A stretch of 64,000 nt of DNA from Pseudorhodoferax sp032153935 (GCF_964253035.1 NZ_CAXUQL020000001.1:2604001-2668000), one strand, 5' to 3'; counted from the first letter of the stretch, positions 7,023 to 16,484 are shown. Numbers and translations are program-made. Notes: generated by a model not told the origin, from the letters alone.

Positions 7023-9149
7023 ATGACCACCACCACCCACGGCCTGCGCGTTCGCAGCGGCTCGCAAGCCTGGCGGGCCGCGGTGGAGCTGCTCTCGTCG
7101 ATGCGCTTCGCGATCGCGCTGCTGACCATCATCTGCATCGCGTCCATCATCGGCACGGTGCTCAAGCAGCATGAGCCGGCCAACAACTACGTCAACCAGT
7201 TCGGCCCGTTCTGGGCGCTGCTGTTCGAGAAGTTCAGCCTCAACGCGGTCTACAGCGCCTGGTGGTTCCTGCTGATCCTGACCTTCCTGGTCATCAGCAC
7301 CACGCTGTGCATCGCGCGCAGCACGCCCAAGATCTTCGCGGACCTCAAGGTCTACAAGGAGAGCATCCGCGCGCAGAGCCTGAACGCCTTCCACCACAAG
7401 GCCAGCGCCGTGGTCGCCGGCCAGCCCGAAGCCGCGGCGGCGCGCGTGGGCCAGGCCCTGGCCAAGGCCGGCTGGAAGGTCAAGCTGCAGCGCCGCGAGA
7501 CACCGGCCGGCGAGGGCTGGATGGTGGCCGCCAAGGCCGGTGCGGCCAACAAGTTCGGCTACATCGCCGCGCACAGCGCCATCGTGCTGGTCTGCATCGG
7601 CGGCCTGCTGGACGGCGACCTGGTGGTGCGTGCCCAGACCTGGTTCAACGGCAAGACCATCTACAAGGGCGGCGGCATGATCGCCGACGTGGCGCCGGAG
7701 CACCGGCTGTCCATGCGCAACCCGACCTTCCGCGGCAACCTCATGGTGGCCGAGGGCACGCAGTCCAGCACGGCCATCCTGGCGCAGTCCGATGGCGTGC
7801 TGCTGCAGGACCTGCCGTTCGCGGTGGAGCTCAAGAAGTTCATCGTCGAGTACTACTCGACCGGCATGCCCAAGCTGTTCGCCAGCGAGATCGTGGTCCA
7901 CGACCGCGAGACCGGCGCCCAGACGCCGGCGCGCGTGGAGGTCAACCATCCTTTCAGCTACAAGGGCGTGGAGATCTACCAGTCCAGCTTCGACGACGGC
8001 GGCTCCAGCGTGCAACTCAAGGCCGTGCCGCTGGTGCCGGGCGGCAAGCCCTTCGAGGTCGAGGGCGTGATCGGGAGCAGCACGGAGCTCAACCGTGGCG
8101 ACGAGAAGATGACGCTGGAGTACCAGGCCCTGCGCGTGATCAACGTCGAGAACCTGACGGGCCAGACCGACAGCGCTGTGGACGTGCGCAAGGTCGACCT
8201 GCGCGGCGCCATCGACGCACGCCTGGGCGCGGGCAACAAGACGGTGACGCACCGCGAGCTGCGCAATGTCGGCCCCAGCATCACCTACCGGCTGCGCGAT
8301 GCGGCCGGCCAGGCCCGCGAGTACCACAATTACATGCTGCCCGTGGACACCGGCGACGGCGTGGCGGCATTCCTGCTGGGCGTGCGCGAGACGCCGGCCG
8401 AGTCCTTCCGCTACCTGCGCGTGCCGGCCGACGAGAACGCCAGCATGGACACCTTCCTGCGCCTGCGTGCCGACCTCATGGACCCGGCCCGGCGCGCCGC
8501 TGCGGTGCAGCGCTATGCCACGCGCGCGGTCGATCCGCAGCGTCCCGAGCTGGCCGAGCAACTGGCTGCGTCCGCCGCCAAGGCGCTGGCCCTGTTCGCG
8601 GGCGAGGGCGCTGCAGCCTCGGCCACGCCGCGCGGCGGCCTGCAGGCGATCGCCGACTTCATGGAGACCAACGTGCCCGAGGCCGAGCGCGGCCGTGCCG
8701 GCGAGGTGCTGGTGCGCATCCTGAACGGTGTGCTGTTCGAGCTCGTGCAGATGGGCCAGGAGCGCGTGGGCGCCAAGCCGCTGGACAGCAGCGAGAAGAC
8801 CCAGGGCTTCATGACGCAGGCCGTGCTGTCGCTCAGCGACGCCTCGCTGTACCCTGCGCCCATGGTCTTCCAGCTCGTGGACTTCAAGCAGGTGCAGGCC
8901 AGCGTGTTCCAGGTGGCGCGCGCGCCCGGGCGCAACATCGTCTACCTGGGCTGCCTGTTCCTGATCCTGGGCATCTTCGCGATGTTGTATGTTCGTGAAC
9001 GCCGCCTGTGGGTCTGGATGGCGCCGAACGGCGACGCCACCCAGGCCACCATGGCCTTGTCGTCCAACCGCCAGACGCTGGACGTGGACCGCGAATTCGA
9101 CCTGCTCAAAAGCCGGCTGATCGGCGCCAAGACCGGCGCCAAGGAGTGA
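7023..9149 (+). CDS. resB: Cytochrome c biogenesis protein ResB (Ccs1)
   Basis: Membrane component of the system II (Ccs) cytochrome c maturation machinery, which together with CcsA delivers haem across the membrane and attaches it to apocytochromes. It has 708 residues. The N-terminal part holds hydrophobic segments (FAIALLTIICIASIIGTVLK and WWFLLILTFLVISTTLC); a third lies at about residues 180-200 (SAIVLVCIGGLL), then comes a large periplasmic domain and a last membrane segment near the C-terminus (IVYLGCLFLILGIFAML). The early motif GTVLKQHEPANNYVNQFGPFW is typical of proteobacterial ResB (family knowledge). The gene is followed 4 bases later by ccsA, so the two are an operon. Confidence 0.93.
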   Translation: MTTTTHGLRVRSGSQAWRAAVELLSSMRFAIALLTIICIASIIGTVLKQHEPANNYVNQFGPFWALLFEKFSLNAVYSAWWFLLILTFLVISTTLCIARSTPKIFADLKVYKESIRAQSLNAFHHKASAVVAGQPEAAAARVGQALAKAGWKVKLQRRETPAGEGWMVAAKAGAANKFGYIAAHSAIVLVCIGGLLDGDLVVRAQTWFNGKTIYKGGGMIADVAPEHRLSMRNPTFRGNLMVAEGTQSSTAILAQSDGVLLQDLPFAVELKKFIVEYYSTGMPKLFASEIVVHDRETGAQTPARVEVNHPFSYKGVEIYQSSFDDGGSSVQLKAVPLVPGGKPFEVEGVIGSSTELNRGDEKMTLEYQALRVINVENLTGQTDSAVDVRKVDLRGAIDARLGAGNKTVTHRELRNVGPSITYRLRDAAGQAREYHNYMLPVDTGDGVAAFLLGVRETPAESFRYLRVPADENASMDTFLRLRADLMDPARRAAAVQRYATRAVDPQRPELAEQLAASAAKALALFAGEGAAASATPRGGLQAIADFMETNVPEAERGRAGEVLVRILNGVLFELVQMGQERVGAKPLDSSEKTQGFMTQAVLSLSDASLYPAPMVFQLVDFKQVQASVFQVARAPGRNIVYLGCLFLILGIFAMLYVRERRLWVWMAPNGDATQATMALSSNRQTLDVDREFDLLKSRLIGAKTGAKE

Positions 9150-9153
9150 GACG

Positions 9154-10500
9154 ATGAACACCATCACACGCAGCCCCAGCGACACGCTGGTGCTCCACGA
9201 GGGCTTCCTGGCCCGCCGCAGCGGTTTCGACTGGCTGTTCGCCCTGCTGGTCGTGGCCGGCGGCGTGTTCGCGTTCTCGCGCTACCACGCGGCCATGGAC
9301 ATCTACGAGAAGTGGATCCTGGCGGGCGCCGTGCCCAGCCTGATCTGGCTGGGCTGGTTCTGGCGTCCGCTGCGCATGCTGATGCTGGTGGTCGCCGGCC
9401 TGGCGCTCCTGGCCATCGCGTCCTACCAGGTCGACGGCCGCGGCGACCTGGCACGCGCCGACCAGGTGTTCTGGCTCAAGTACTTCCTGTCCAGCCAGTC
9501 GGCCATCCTGTGGATGAGCATGCTGTTCTTCGTCAGCACGGTCTTCTACTGGGGCGGCATGCTCACGCGCAACCCGGCCGCGGCGCTGGAACTGCTGGGT
9601 TCGCGCATCGCCTGGGCGGCCGTCACGATGGCGCTGGTCGGCACCATGGTGCGCTGGTACGAGAGCCACCAGCTCGGCCCGGACATCGGTCACATCCCGG
9701 TCAGCAACCTGTACGAGGTCTTCGTGCTGTTCTGCTGGCTGACGGCCGCCTTCTACCTGTACTTCGAGGACCAGTACCGCACACGCGCGCTGGGCGCCTT
9801 CGTGATGCTGGTCATCAGCGCGGCGGTGGGGTTTTTGCTCTGGTACACGGTGGTGCGCGAGGCGCACGAGATCCAGCCGCTGGTGCCGGCCCTCAAGAGC
9901 TGGTGGATGAAGCTGCACGTGCCGGCCAACTTCGTCGGCTATGGCACCTTCGCGCTGGCGGCCATGGTGGCCTTCGCCTACCTGATCAAGCAGCAGGCCG
10001 GAGAGACGCGCTGGTGGCGCCTGGCGCCGCTGTGGGCCTTGGGCGTGGTGTTGTGCTTCGAGCCCATCGTGTTCCGCCAGGGCGGGGTGACGGGTGGCAG
10101 CAGCTACTGGGCCATCTACTTCGGCGTCTCGGCGCTGATCGTCGCGGCCATTCTGTTCGGCCGGCGCCGCATCGCCGAGCGGCTGCCCGCGCTGGAAGTG
10201 CTCGACGACGTGATGTACAAGGCCATCGCGGTCGGCTTTGCCTTCTTCACCATCGCCACTGTGCTCGGTGCGCTGTGGGCTGCCGAGGCCTGGGGCGGTT
10301 ACTGGAGCTGGGACCCCAAGGAGACCTGGGCGCTGATCGTTTGGCTCAACTACGCGGCCTGGCTGCACATGCGGCTCATGAAGGGCCTGCGCGGCACCGT
10401 GGCGGCCTGGTGGGCGCTGGTGGGCCTGGCGATCACGACCTTCGCTTTCCTGGGCGTCAACATGTTCCTGTCGGGCCTGCACAGCTACGGAACGCTTTGA
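9154..10500 (+). CDS. ccsA: Cytochrome c biogenesis protein CcsA/ResC
   Basis: Polytopic inner-membrane haem-handling protein of system II maturation and partner of ResB, 448 residues. The hallmark tryptophan-rich haem-binding motif is visible near the C-terminus as WGGYWSWDPKETWALIVW, and conserved histidines sit in the flanking loops (WLHMR and GLHSYG). The family core is about 300 residues; the extra N-terminal 120 or so contain additional hydrophobic segments, as is usual in betaproteobacterial CcsB/ResC proteins. It follows resB by 4 bases. Also annotated as ccsB in some genomes. Confidence 0.93.
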   Translation: MNTITRSPSDTLVLHEGFLARRSGFDWLFALLVVAGGVFAFSRYHAAMDIYEKWILAGAVPSLIWLGWFWRPLRMLMLVVAGLALLAIASYQVDGRGDLARADQVFWLKYFLSSQSAILWMSMLFFVSTVFYWGGMLTRNPAAALELLGSRIAWAAVTMALVGTMVRWYESHQLGPDIGHIPVSNLYEVFVLFCWLTAAFYLYFEDQYRTRALGAFVMLVISAAVGFLLWYTVVREAHEIQPLVPALKSWWMKLHVPANFVGYGTFALAAMVAFAYLIKQQAGETRWWRLAPLWALGVVLCFEPIVFRQGGVTGGSSYWAIYFGVSALIVAAILFGRRRIAERLPALEVLDDVMYKAIAVGFAFFTIATVLGALWAAEAWGGYWSWDPKETWALIVWLNYAAWLHMRLMKGLRGTVAAWWALVGLAITTFAFLGVNMFLSGLHSYGTL

Positions 10501-10542
10501 GCAGCGGCGGGTCCCACGACGAGACCTCTTGAGGAGCTTGCG

Positions 10543-11532
10543 ATGCTGATCCGGATCCACGACGACGCCCACCCCCGCACCAGCGAGATCACGCCGCAAG
10601 GCGTCTACGCCGAGCGCCGCCAGCTGATGCGCTGGATGGCCGGCGGCGCGGCCGGCGCCGCGCTGGCGGGCTGGGCGCAGCGCGATGCGCTGGCCCAGGT
10701 GGCGCGGCCGGGCAAGCTCGCGGCCTTGCCGGGGGCGCGTTCCGCCGTGGCCGGTGCGGTGACGATGGAGAAGCTGACCTCCTACCAGGACGCCAGCACC
10801 TACAACAACTTCTACGAGTTCGGCACCGACAAGGCCGATCCGGCGCGCAATGCGCACACGCTCAAAACCGATCCCTGGAGCGTGGAGATCGAGGGCCTGG
10901 TCAAGAAGCCCGGCAAGTACGCGCTCGAGGATCTCCTCAAGCTCTCCGCCCAGGAAGAGCGCATCTACCGCATGCGCTGCGTCGAGGGCTGGTCCATGGT
11001 CATCCCCTGGGTCGGTTATTCGCTGTCGGCGCTGATCCAGAAGGTGGAGCCGCAGCCGAGTGCCAAGTACGTCGAGTTCCTGACCCTGGCCGACCCCAAG
11101 ACCATGCCCTTCGTGGGTTCGCGCGTGCTGAGCTGGCCTTATGCCGAAGGCCTGCGCATGGACGAGGCCATGCATCCGCTGACGCTGCTCTCGTTCGGCA
11201 TGTACGGCGAGGTGCTGCCCAAGCAGAACGGCGCGCCGGTGCGCCTGGTCGTACCCTGGAAGTACGGCTTCAAGAACGCGAAGAGCATCGTCAAGATCCG
11301 CTTCGTCGACAAGGAGCCCGCGACGGCCTGGAACAAGGCCGCTGCCAACGAGTACGGCTTCTATTCCAACGTGAACCCCAACGTGGACCACCCGCGCTGG
11401 AGCCAAGCCACCGAGCGCCGCATCGGCGAGGACGGGCTGTTCGCCAAGAAGCGCAAGACGCTGATGTTCAACGGCTACGAGGCCCAGGTCGGGCAGCTCT
11501 ACGCTGGCATGGACCTCAAGAAGAACTACTGA
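10543..11532 (+). CDS. msrP: Protein-methionine-sulfoxide reductase catalytic subunit MsrP (YedY)
   Basis: Periplasmic molybdopterin enzyme that repairs oxidised methionines in envelope proteins, receiving electrons from MsrQ. It has 329 residues. A twin-arginine signal begins at ERRQLMRWMAGGAAGAAL (RR at 25-26), so export should depend on Tat, encoded at 50996-52595. The molybdenum-ligating cysteine is C146 in YRMRCVEGWSMVIPW. Other family features are YNNFYEFGTDKADPA and the C-terminal region VNPNVDHPRWSQATERRIG. A GAGGAG ribosome-binding site lies just upstream, and msrQ follows directly. Confidence 0.96.
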   Translation: MLIRIHDDAHPRTSEITPQGVYAERRQLMRWMAGGAAGAALAGWAQRDALAQVARPGKLAALPGARSAVAGAVTMEKLTSYQDASTYNNFYEFGTDKADPARNAHTLKTDPWSVEIEGLVKKPGKYALEDLLKLSAQEERIYRMRCVEGWSMVIPWVGYSLSALIQKVEPQPSAKYVEFLTLADPKTMPFVGSRVLSWPYAEGLRMDEAMHPLTLLSFGMYGEVLPKQNGAPVRLVVPWKYGFKNAKSIVKIRFVDKEPATAWNKAAANEYGFYSNVNPNVDHPRWSQATERRIGEDGLFAKKRKTLMFNGYEAQVGQLYAGMDLKKNY

Positions 11533-11533
11533 A

Positions 11534-12178
11534 GTGAAAGCGTTGCTGCACCCTGCGGCCAAGCCGCTGGTGTTCGCGCTGTGCCTGCTGCCGCTCGCCT
11601 GGCTGACCTGGGGTGCGTTTGCCAACACGCTGGGCGCCAACCCGGCCGAGCACCTGATCCGCGCCGCCGGCGACTGGACGCTGCGCTTCCTGTGCATCGT
11701 GCTGGCCGTCACGCCCTTGCGCCAGCTCGCCGGCTGGCCCGCCCTGGCCCGCTTTCGGCGCATGCTGGGCGTGTTCTGCTGGTTCTATGGCGCCGTGCAC
11801 CTGCTCTGCTACGCCTGGTTCGACATGGGCTTCGATGTGCCCGACATCGCCGCCGACATCGCCAAGCGGCCGTTCATCCTGGTCGGCTTTCTGGGCCTGG
11901 TGCTGCTGACGCTGCTGGCCGCGACCTCGTTCAACCGCGCCATCAAGGCGCTGGGCGCAAAGCGCTGGCAGGCGCTGCACCGTGCGGTCTATGCCGTCGC
12001 GGGCCTGGCCTTGCTGCACTTCTTCTGGATGCGCGCGGGCAAGAATGACTTCGGCGAGGTCGCCATCTACGCGGCGATCCTCGGCGTGCTGCTGGCCTGG
12101 CGGCTGTGGCGCCGTTTCAGCCCGGCAGCAGCGACTCGCCGCGCATCTGCGCCTGCGCGTCCTCGCGCGCGCGGATGA
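11534..12178 (+). CDS. msrQ: Haem-binding membrane subunit MsrQ (YedZ)
   Basis: Inner-membrane haem b protein that passes electrons from the quinone pool or a flavin reductase to MsrP. It has 214 residues with a GTG start 1 base after the msrP stop. It contains about six hydrophobic segments and the histidines expected for haem ligation (AVHLLCYAWFDMGF, LHRAVYAVAGLALLHFFW). The last 20 or so residues are a basic, alanine/arginine-rich tail encoded within the 62-base overlap with the convergent lysA gene; the tail may not be functionally constrained. Confidence 0.93.
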   Translation: MKALLHPAAKPLVFALCLLPLAWLTWGAFANTLGANPAEHLIRAAGDWTLRFLCIVLAVTPLRQLAGWPALARFRRMLGVFCWFYGAVHLLCYAWFDMGFDVPDIAADIAKRPFILVGFLGLVLLTLLAATSFNRAIKALGAKRWQALHRAVYAVAGLALLHFFWMRAGKNDFGEVAIYAAILGVLLAWRLWRRFSPAAATRRASAPARPRARG

Positions 12179-13406
12179 GGTGGGCGGCCTGGCCGTCGAC
12201 CAGCACCTCGGCCGCCCGGCCGCGCGTGTTGTAGTTGCTGGACATGCTCATGCAGTAGGCGCCGGCCGAGAGCACGGCCAACTGGTCGCCGGGCTGCACG
12301 GCCAGCCTGCGGTCGCGGCCCAGCCAGTCGCCGCTTTCGCAGACCGGGCCGACCACGTCGTAGACGGTCGGCGCATCGGCACGCGGCGTCAGCGGCACGA
12401 TCTGGTGGAATGCCTGGTACATGGCCGGGCGCGGCAGGTCGTTCATGGCTGCGTCGACGATGCAGAAGTTCTTCTGCGTTCCTGGCTTCAGGTACAGCAC
12501 CTCGGTCAGGCACAGGCCGGCGTTGCCGACCAGCGAGCGGCCGGGCTCGATCATGAGCAGCCGGTCGCCGTAGCCGCGCGCGTCGAGCTTGGCCAGCAGC
12601 TGCTGCCACAGGCCGTCGGCCGCCGGCGGCGCGTCGTCGCCGGGCGCGCCATAGACGATGCCCAGGCCGCCGCCGAAGTCGATGTGTTCGATCCGGATGC
12701 CGGCCGCCTCGATCGCGTCGACGAGGTCGAGCACACGGTCCATCGCATCCAGGTAGGGCGAGGCGTCGGTGATCTGCGAGCCGATGTGGCAGTCGATGCC
12801 GACCACCTGCAGACCCGCCAGGCCGGCCGCATGGCGGTACAGCGCCAGGGCCTCGTCGTGCGCCACGCCGAACTTGTTGCCCTTCAGGCCCGTGGAAATG
12901 TAGGGATGCGTCTTGGCGTCCACGTCGGGGTTCACGCGGATGCTCACGCGCGCGCGGCTACCGTGCGCGCGCGCCACCGCGTCGAGCACGTCGAGTTCGG
13001 CGGCGCTCTCCACGTTGAAGCAGGCGATGCCGTGGTCCAGCGCCAGGCGCATCTCGGCGCGGGTCTTGCCCACGCCCGAGAAGATCACCTTGGCCGGGTC
13101 ACCGCCGGCCGCCAGCACGCGCTGGAGTTCGCCGCCCGAGACGATGTCGAAGCCGCAACCCGCGCGCGCGAACAGCTGCAGCACGGCCAGCGTGGAGTTG
13201 GCCTTCATCGCATAGCAGATCTGCGCGCGCCGGCCTGCGAAGCCGCGCTGGTAGGCTGCCAGCGCATCCAGCATCGCGGCCTTGGAGTAGACGAACAGCG
13301 GCGTGCCGTGCGCGGCCGCGAGGTCGGCCAGGCGCACGCCTTCGACGTGGAGCGCACCGTCGTGCTGGTGGACGTGGGGATGGCCGGGCAGGGGCGTGGT
13401 GGTCAT
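12117..13406 (-). CDS. lysA: Diaminopimelate decarboxylase LysA
   Basis: PLP enzyme catalysing the last step of lysine synthesis, meso-diaminopimelate to lysine, 429 residues. The PLP-binding lysine is K68 in YAMKANS. The glycine-rich phosphate-binding loop is HIDFGGGLGI, and the active-site cysteine is C356 in CESGDWLGRDR, followed by GAYCMSMSSNYN. It lies downstream of lptM on the same strand, a linkage (lptM-lysA-dapF) common in proteobacteria, although dapF is not in the window. The 3' end overlaps msrQ by 62 bases in opposite orientation. Confidence 0.97.
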   Translation of the reverse strand: MTTTPLPGHPHVHQHDGALHVEGVRLADLAAAHGTPLFVYSKAAMLDALAAYQRGFAGRRAQICYAMKANSTLAVLQLFARAGCGFDIVSGGELQRVLAAGGDPAKVIFSGVGKTRAEMRLALDHGIACFNVESAAELDVLDAVARAHGSRARVSIRVNPDVDAKTHPYISTGLKGNKFGVAHDEALALYRHAAGLAGLQVVGIDCHIGSQITDASPYLDAMDRVLDLVDAIEAAGIRIEHIDFGGGLGIVYGAPGDDAPPAADGLWQQLLAKLDARGYGDRLLMIEPGRSLVGNAGLCLTEVLYLKPGTQKNFCIVDAAMNDLPRPAMYQAFHQIVPLTPRADAPTVYDVVGPVCESGDWLGRDRRLAVQPGDQLAVLSAGAYCMSMSSNYNTRGRAAEVLVDGQAAHLIRAREDAQAQMRGESLLPG

Positions 13407-13523
13407 GGGGCAGGCAGCGAAAAGAGGAAGATGTTATGCAGGCCTGGCCAGCCATGCCATGTGCAAAGCAAGGCCTGGAGCGCCCGGCGCTTTCAATTCA
13501 ACGGCGCTGGCAGCGCCCGGCCT

Positions 13524-13745
13524 TCACTTGCTCGGCAGCGGCAAGGGCTGGGTCGCTGGCATCAGCGACGGCAGCTCCTGGGCCTCGGGCGCCGGCGTGG
13601 CCGAAGCCGGCATCGAGGGACGCAAGGCCTGGCCCAGCGAGGCGCGGTTGCGCGCAGCGGCGTCCTTGGCGTAGTAGAGATCGCCCTTCTGGCCGCATGC
13701 TGCAGCCAGCAGCGCCAGCAAGGCCGCACCTAGAATCTTTGGCAT
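13524..13745 (-). CDS. lptM: LPS translocon maturation chaperone lipoprotein LptM
   Basis: Small outer-membrane lipoprotein (73 residues) thought to help LptD assembly. I chose the start at 13745 because it gives a proper lipoprotein signal, MPKILGAALLALLAAACGQK, with the lipobox ending at C17. Directly after it comes the family signature GQKGDLYY. A second ATG at 13754 would add only three residues. The rest is a low-complexity alanine/proline tail. It precedes lysA on the minus strand and is divergent from cyaY, so their promoters share a very short interval. Confidence 0.88.
   Translation of the reverse strand: MPKILGAALLALLAAACGQKGDLYYAKDAAARNRASLGQALRPSMPASATPAPEAQELPSLMPATQPLPLPSK
13731..13736 (+). 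promoter_or_regulatory. Putative -10 hexamer for cyaY (TAGAAT)
   Basis: TAGAAT lies 28 bases before the cyaY start codon, inside the beginning of the oppositely oriented lptM reading frame. No good -35 hexamer is visible. It belongs to a series of TAGAAT sites before genes in this window. Confidence 0.3.
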
Positions 13746-13764
13746 AGAAGACATCCGCAAAATT

Positions 13765-14091
13765 ATGACCGACCCCGAATTCATGGACCGTGCCGAGCAA
13801 CTCCTGGCGGCCGTGGAAGCCAGCTGCGACCGCATCAACGACGAAAGCGATGCCGACCTGGACAACCAACGCGTGGGCGGCATGGTCACGCTGGCCTTCC
13901 CCAATGGCAGCCAGATCGTCGTGAACCTGCAAAAGCCGCTGCACGAGGTCTGGCTGGCCGCCCAGTCCGGCGGCTACCACTACCGCTTCGCCGACGGCCA
14001 GTGGCGCGACACCAAGGGCGGCGCCGAGTTCTTTGCCCAGCTGTCCAGCGATGCGAGCGCTCAGGCGGGCCAGGCGCTGGTCTTTTCCTAG
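13765..14091 (+). CDS. cyaY: Iron-binding frataxin-like protein CyaY
   Basis: Bacterial frataxin, an iron-binding modulator of iron-sulfur cluster assembly, 108 residues as expected. The acidic first helix (DPEFMDRAEQLLAAVEASCD ending in DESDADLD) and the beta-sheet signature NGSQIVVNLQKPLHEVWLA are clear, followed by GGYHYRF and WRDTKGGAEFF. The gene is divergent from lptM and converges with the penicillin-binding protein gene, overlapping its end by 4 bases. Confidence 0.95.
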   Translation: MTDPEFMDRAEQLLAAVEASCDRINDESDADLDNQRVGGMVTLAFPNGSQIVVNLQKPLHEVWLAAQSGGYHYRFADGQWRDTKGGAEFFAQLSSDASAQAGQALVFS

Positions 14092-16484
14092 TTCCGGAAG
14101 AGGTCGAGGATGCGGTTGCGCTCCTCGGCCGGCGGCGGCGCCGCCACCGTGCCACCGTTGCCATTGCTGCTAGGCAGCGGCGTGTCCAGGCCCAGGCTGT
14201 TGACGCCGGCGTTGTGGGCGTATTCCTCGTAGAACCACTCGCCGCCGCTGTTGACCACGCCGGGCGGCGGCGTCAGCGTGGCCACCGGCACGCCCTTGAG
14301 CGCCGTCTCCATGAAGTTGATCCACACCGGCAGCGACAGTCCGCCGCCGGTCTCGCGTGAGCCCAGGTTGCGCGGCTGGTCGTAGCCGATCCAGGTGACG
14401 GCCGCCAGCGTGGGCTGGTAGCCGGCGAACCAGGCGTCGATGGCGTCGTTGGTGGTACCGGTCTTGCCGTACACGTCGGGGCGCTTGAGCGTGGCCTGCG
14501 CGCGTGCGGCCGTGCCGCGCAGCGTGACCTCGTTCAGCAGGCTGTTCATCACGAAGGCGTTGCGCGCAGGGATGGTGCGCATGGATTCGTCAAGCACCGG
14601 CGGCTGCGTTTCCACCAGGATGCGGCCCTTGTGGTCGGTCACCCGGGCGATCAGCCAGGGATTGACGCGGTAGCCGCCGTTGGCGAACACCGAGTAGGCC
14701 GCCACCATCTGCATGGGCGTGACCGAACCGGCGCCCAGCGCCATGGTCAGGTAGGCCGGGTGGCGCTCGGCTTCGAAGCCGAAGTGCGTGATCCAGTCCT
14801 GCGCGTTCTTCGCGCCCACGGCCTGCAGCACGCGGATGGAGATCATGTTCTTGGACTTGGCCAGGCCCGTGCGCAGCGTCATCGGGCCATCGAACTTGCC
14901 GTCGTAGTTCTTGGGCTCCCAGGGTTGGCCGCCGGTGAAGCCGGCATCGAAGAACAGCGGGGCGTCGTTGACCACGGTGGCCGGCGTGAAGCCTTTCTCC
15001 AGCGCGGCCGAATAGATGAAGGGCTTGAAGCTGGAGCCGGGCTGGCGCCAGGCCTGGGTGGCGTGGTTGAACTTGTTCTTCTGGAAGTCGAAGCCGCCCA
15101 CCAGCGCGCGCACGGCACCGCTGCGCGGGTCCATCGCCACGAAGGCGCCCTCGACCTCGGGCAGCTGGGTGATCTCCCAGGTGTTCTTGGGCGTCTTGAC
15201 CGCGCGGATCACGGCACCGCGGCGGATCTTGATGTTGGGCGGCGCCGCAGCGGCCAGGCCGGACTGCGCGGGCTTCAGGCCGTCGCCCGTGATCTCGACC
15301 TCGTCGCCGTTGCCGCGCACCGCCAGGATGCGCTTGGGCGTGGCCTCCAGCACCACGGCCGACAGCACGTCGCCGTTGTCGGGATGGCCCAGCAGCACGT
15401 CGTCGATGGCGTCTTCCAATTCAGCGCCACCGGCCGGCAGCGTCACGAACTTCTCGGGGCCGCGGTAGATCTGGCGGCGCTCGAAATCCATGATGCCGCG
15501 GCGCAGCGCGTTGTAGGCCGCGACCTGCTCGCTGGTGTTGAGCGTGGTGTAGACGTTCAGGCCGCGCGTGTAGGTGGCATCGCCGTATTGGGCGTACATC
15601 AGCTGGCGCACCGTCTCGGCGACGAACTCCCCGTGCACGCGCGCGCCCTCGTTGCCCGGGCGGATGCGCAGTTCCTCGTTCTTGGCCTGCTGGGCCTGGG
15701 CGGCCGTGATGAAGCCGTTCTCCAGCATGCGGTCGATGATGTAGAGCTGGCGCACGCGCGCACGGTTCGGGTTGCTGATCGGGTTGTAGGCCGAAGGGGC
15801 CTTGGGCAGGCCGGCCAGCATGGCGGCCTGGGCCACCGTGATGTCCTTGAGCGGGCGGCCGAAGTAGGTTTCCGCCGCCGCGGCGAAGCCATAGGCCCGG
15901 TTGCCCAGGAAGATCTGGTTCATGTAGATCTCCAGGATCTTGTCCTTGGAGAGCAGGTGTTCGAGCTTGAAGGTCAGCAGGATCTCGTAGATCTTGCGCG
16001 TGTAGGTCTTCTCGGAGGAGAGGTAGACGTTGCGCGCCACCTGCATGGTGATGGTGGAGGCGCCCTGGCTCTTCAGGTTGCCCAGGTTCGCCAGCGCGGC
16101 ACGGGCCACGCCCTTGTAGTCCACGCCGCCGTGCTCGTAGAAGCGCGCGTCCTCGATGGCCAGCACCGCGTCCTTCATGACCTGGGGGATCTCGGCGATC
16201 GGCACGAGGTTGCGGCGTTCCTCGCCGAACTCGCCCAGCAGCAGGTTGTCGGCCGAGTACACGCGCAAGGGCAGCTTGGGGCGGTAGTCCGCCAGGTCGG
16301 AGATGTCCGGCAGGTTCGGGTAGGCCACGGCCAGGGCGATGGCCACCATCAGGGCCACGGCCGCGACGCCCGCCGCCGCGATGCCCACCAGCCAGACCAG
16401 CACGCGGCCGACCCAGCCCCACGGACTGCGCGGGGTGGAGGGGGCGGCCTTGGGAGCGTCGCCGGGGGAAGACTTTGAAGGCAT
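14088..16484 (-). CDS. mrcA: Penicillin-binding protein 1A
   Basis: Bifunctional class A peptidoglycan synthase anchored in the inner membrane. I chose ATG 16484 (about 798 residues); a GTG at 16544 would add 20 residues (MAGQNDAPRPAPAGAIPRVP), with weak ribosome-binding sites for either. Order: short cytoplasmic tail, one membrane helix (GRVLVWLVGIAAAGVAAVAL), glycosyltransferase family 51 domain with EDARFYEHGGVDYKGVARA and QGASTITMQVARN, then the transpeptidase domain. Transpeptidase motifs are SSFKPFIYSA (SxxK), SKN in LAKSKNMISI, and KTGTTND (KTG). It is divergent from pilM, the conserved mrcA-pilMNOPQ arrangement of proteobacteria. Confidence 0.96.
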   Translation of the reverse strand: MPSKSSPGDAPKAAPSTPRSPWGWVGRVLVWLVGIAAAGVAAVALMVAIALAVAYPNLPDISDLADYRPKLPLRVYSADNLLLGEFGEERRNLVPIAEIPQVMKDAVLAIEDARFYEHGGVDYKGVARAALANLGNLKSQGASTITMQVARNVYLSSEKTYTRKIYEILLTFKLEHLLSKDKILEIYMNQIFLGNRAYGFAAAAETYFGRPLKDITVAQAAMLAGLPKAPSAYNPISNPNRARVRQLYIIDRMLENGFITAAQAQQAKNEELRIRPGNEGARVHGEFVAETVRQLMYAQYGDATYTRGLNVYTTLNTSEQVAAYNALRRGIMDFERRQIYRGPEKFVTLPAGGAELEDAIDDVLLGHPDNGDVLSAVVLEATPKRILAVRGNGDEVEITGDGLKPAQSGLAAAAPPNIKIRRGAVIRAVKTPKNTWEITQLPEVEGAFVAMDPRSGAVRALVGGFDFQKNKFNHATQAWRQPGSSFKPFIYSAALEKGFTPATVVNDAPLFFDAGFTGGQPWEPKNYDGKFDGPMTLRTGLAKSKNMISIRVLQAVGAKNAQDWITHFGFEAERHPAYLTMALGAGSVTPMQMVAAYSVFANGGYRVNPWLIARVTDHKGRILVETQPPVLDESMRTIPARNAFVMNSLLNEVTLRGTAARAQATLKRPDVYGKTGTTNDAIDAWFAGYQPTLAAVTWIGYDQPRNLGSRETGGGLSLPVWINFMETALKGVPVATLTPPPGVVNSGGEWFYEEYAHNAGVNSLGLDTPLPSSNGNGGTVAAPPPAEERNRILDLFRN

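Noticed and set aside
6876..9185. Minus-strand open frame of about 769 codons opposite resB
   Set aside because: It lacks any domain pattern, and resB on the other strand is clear.
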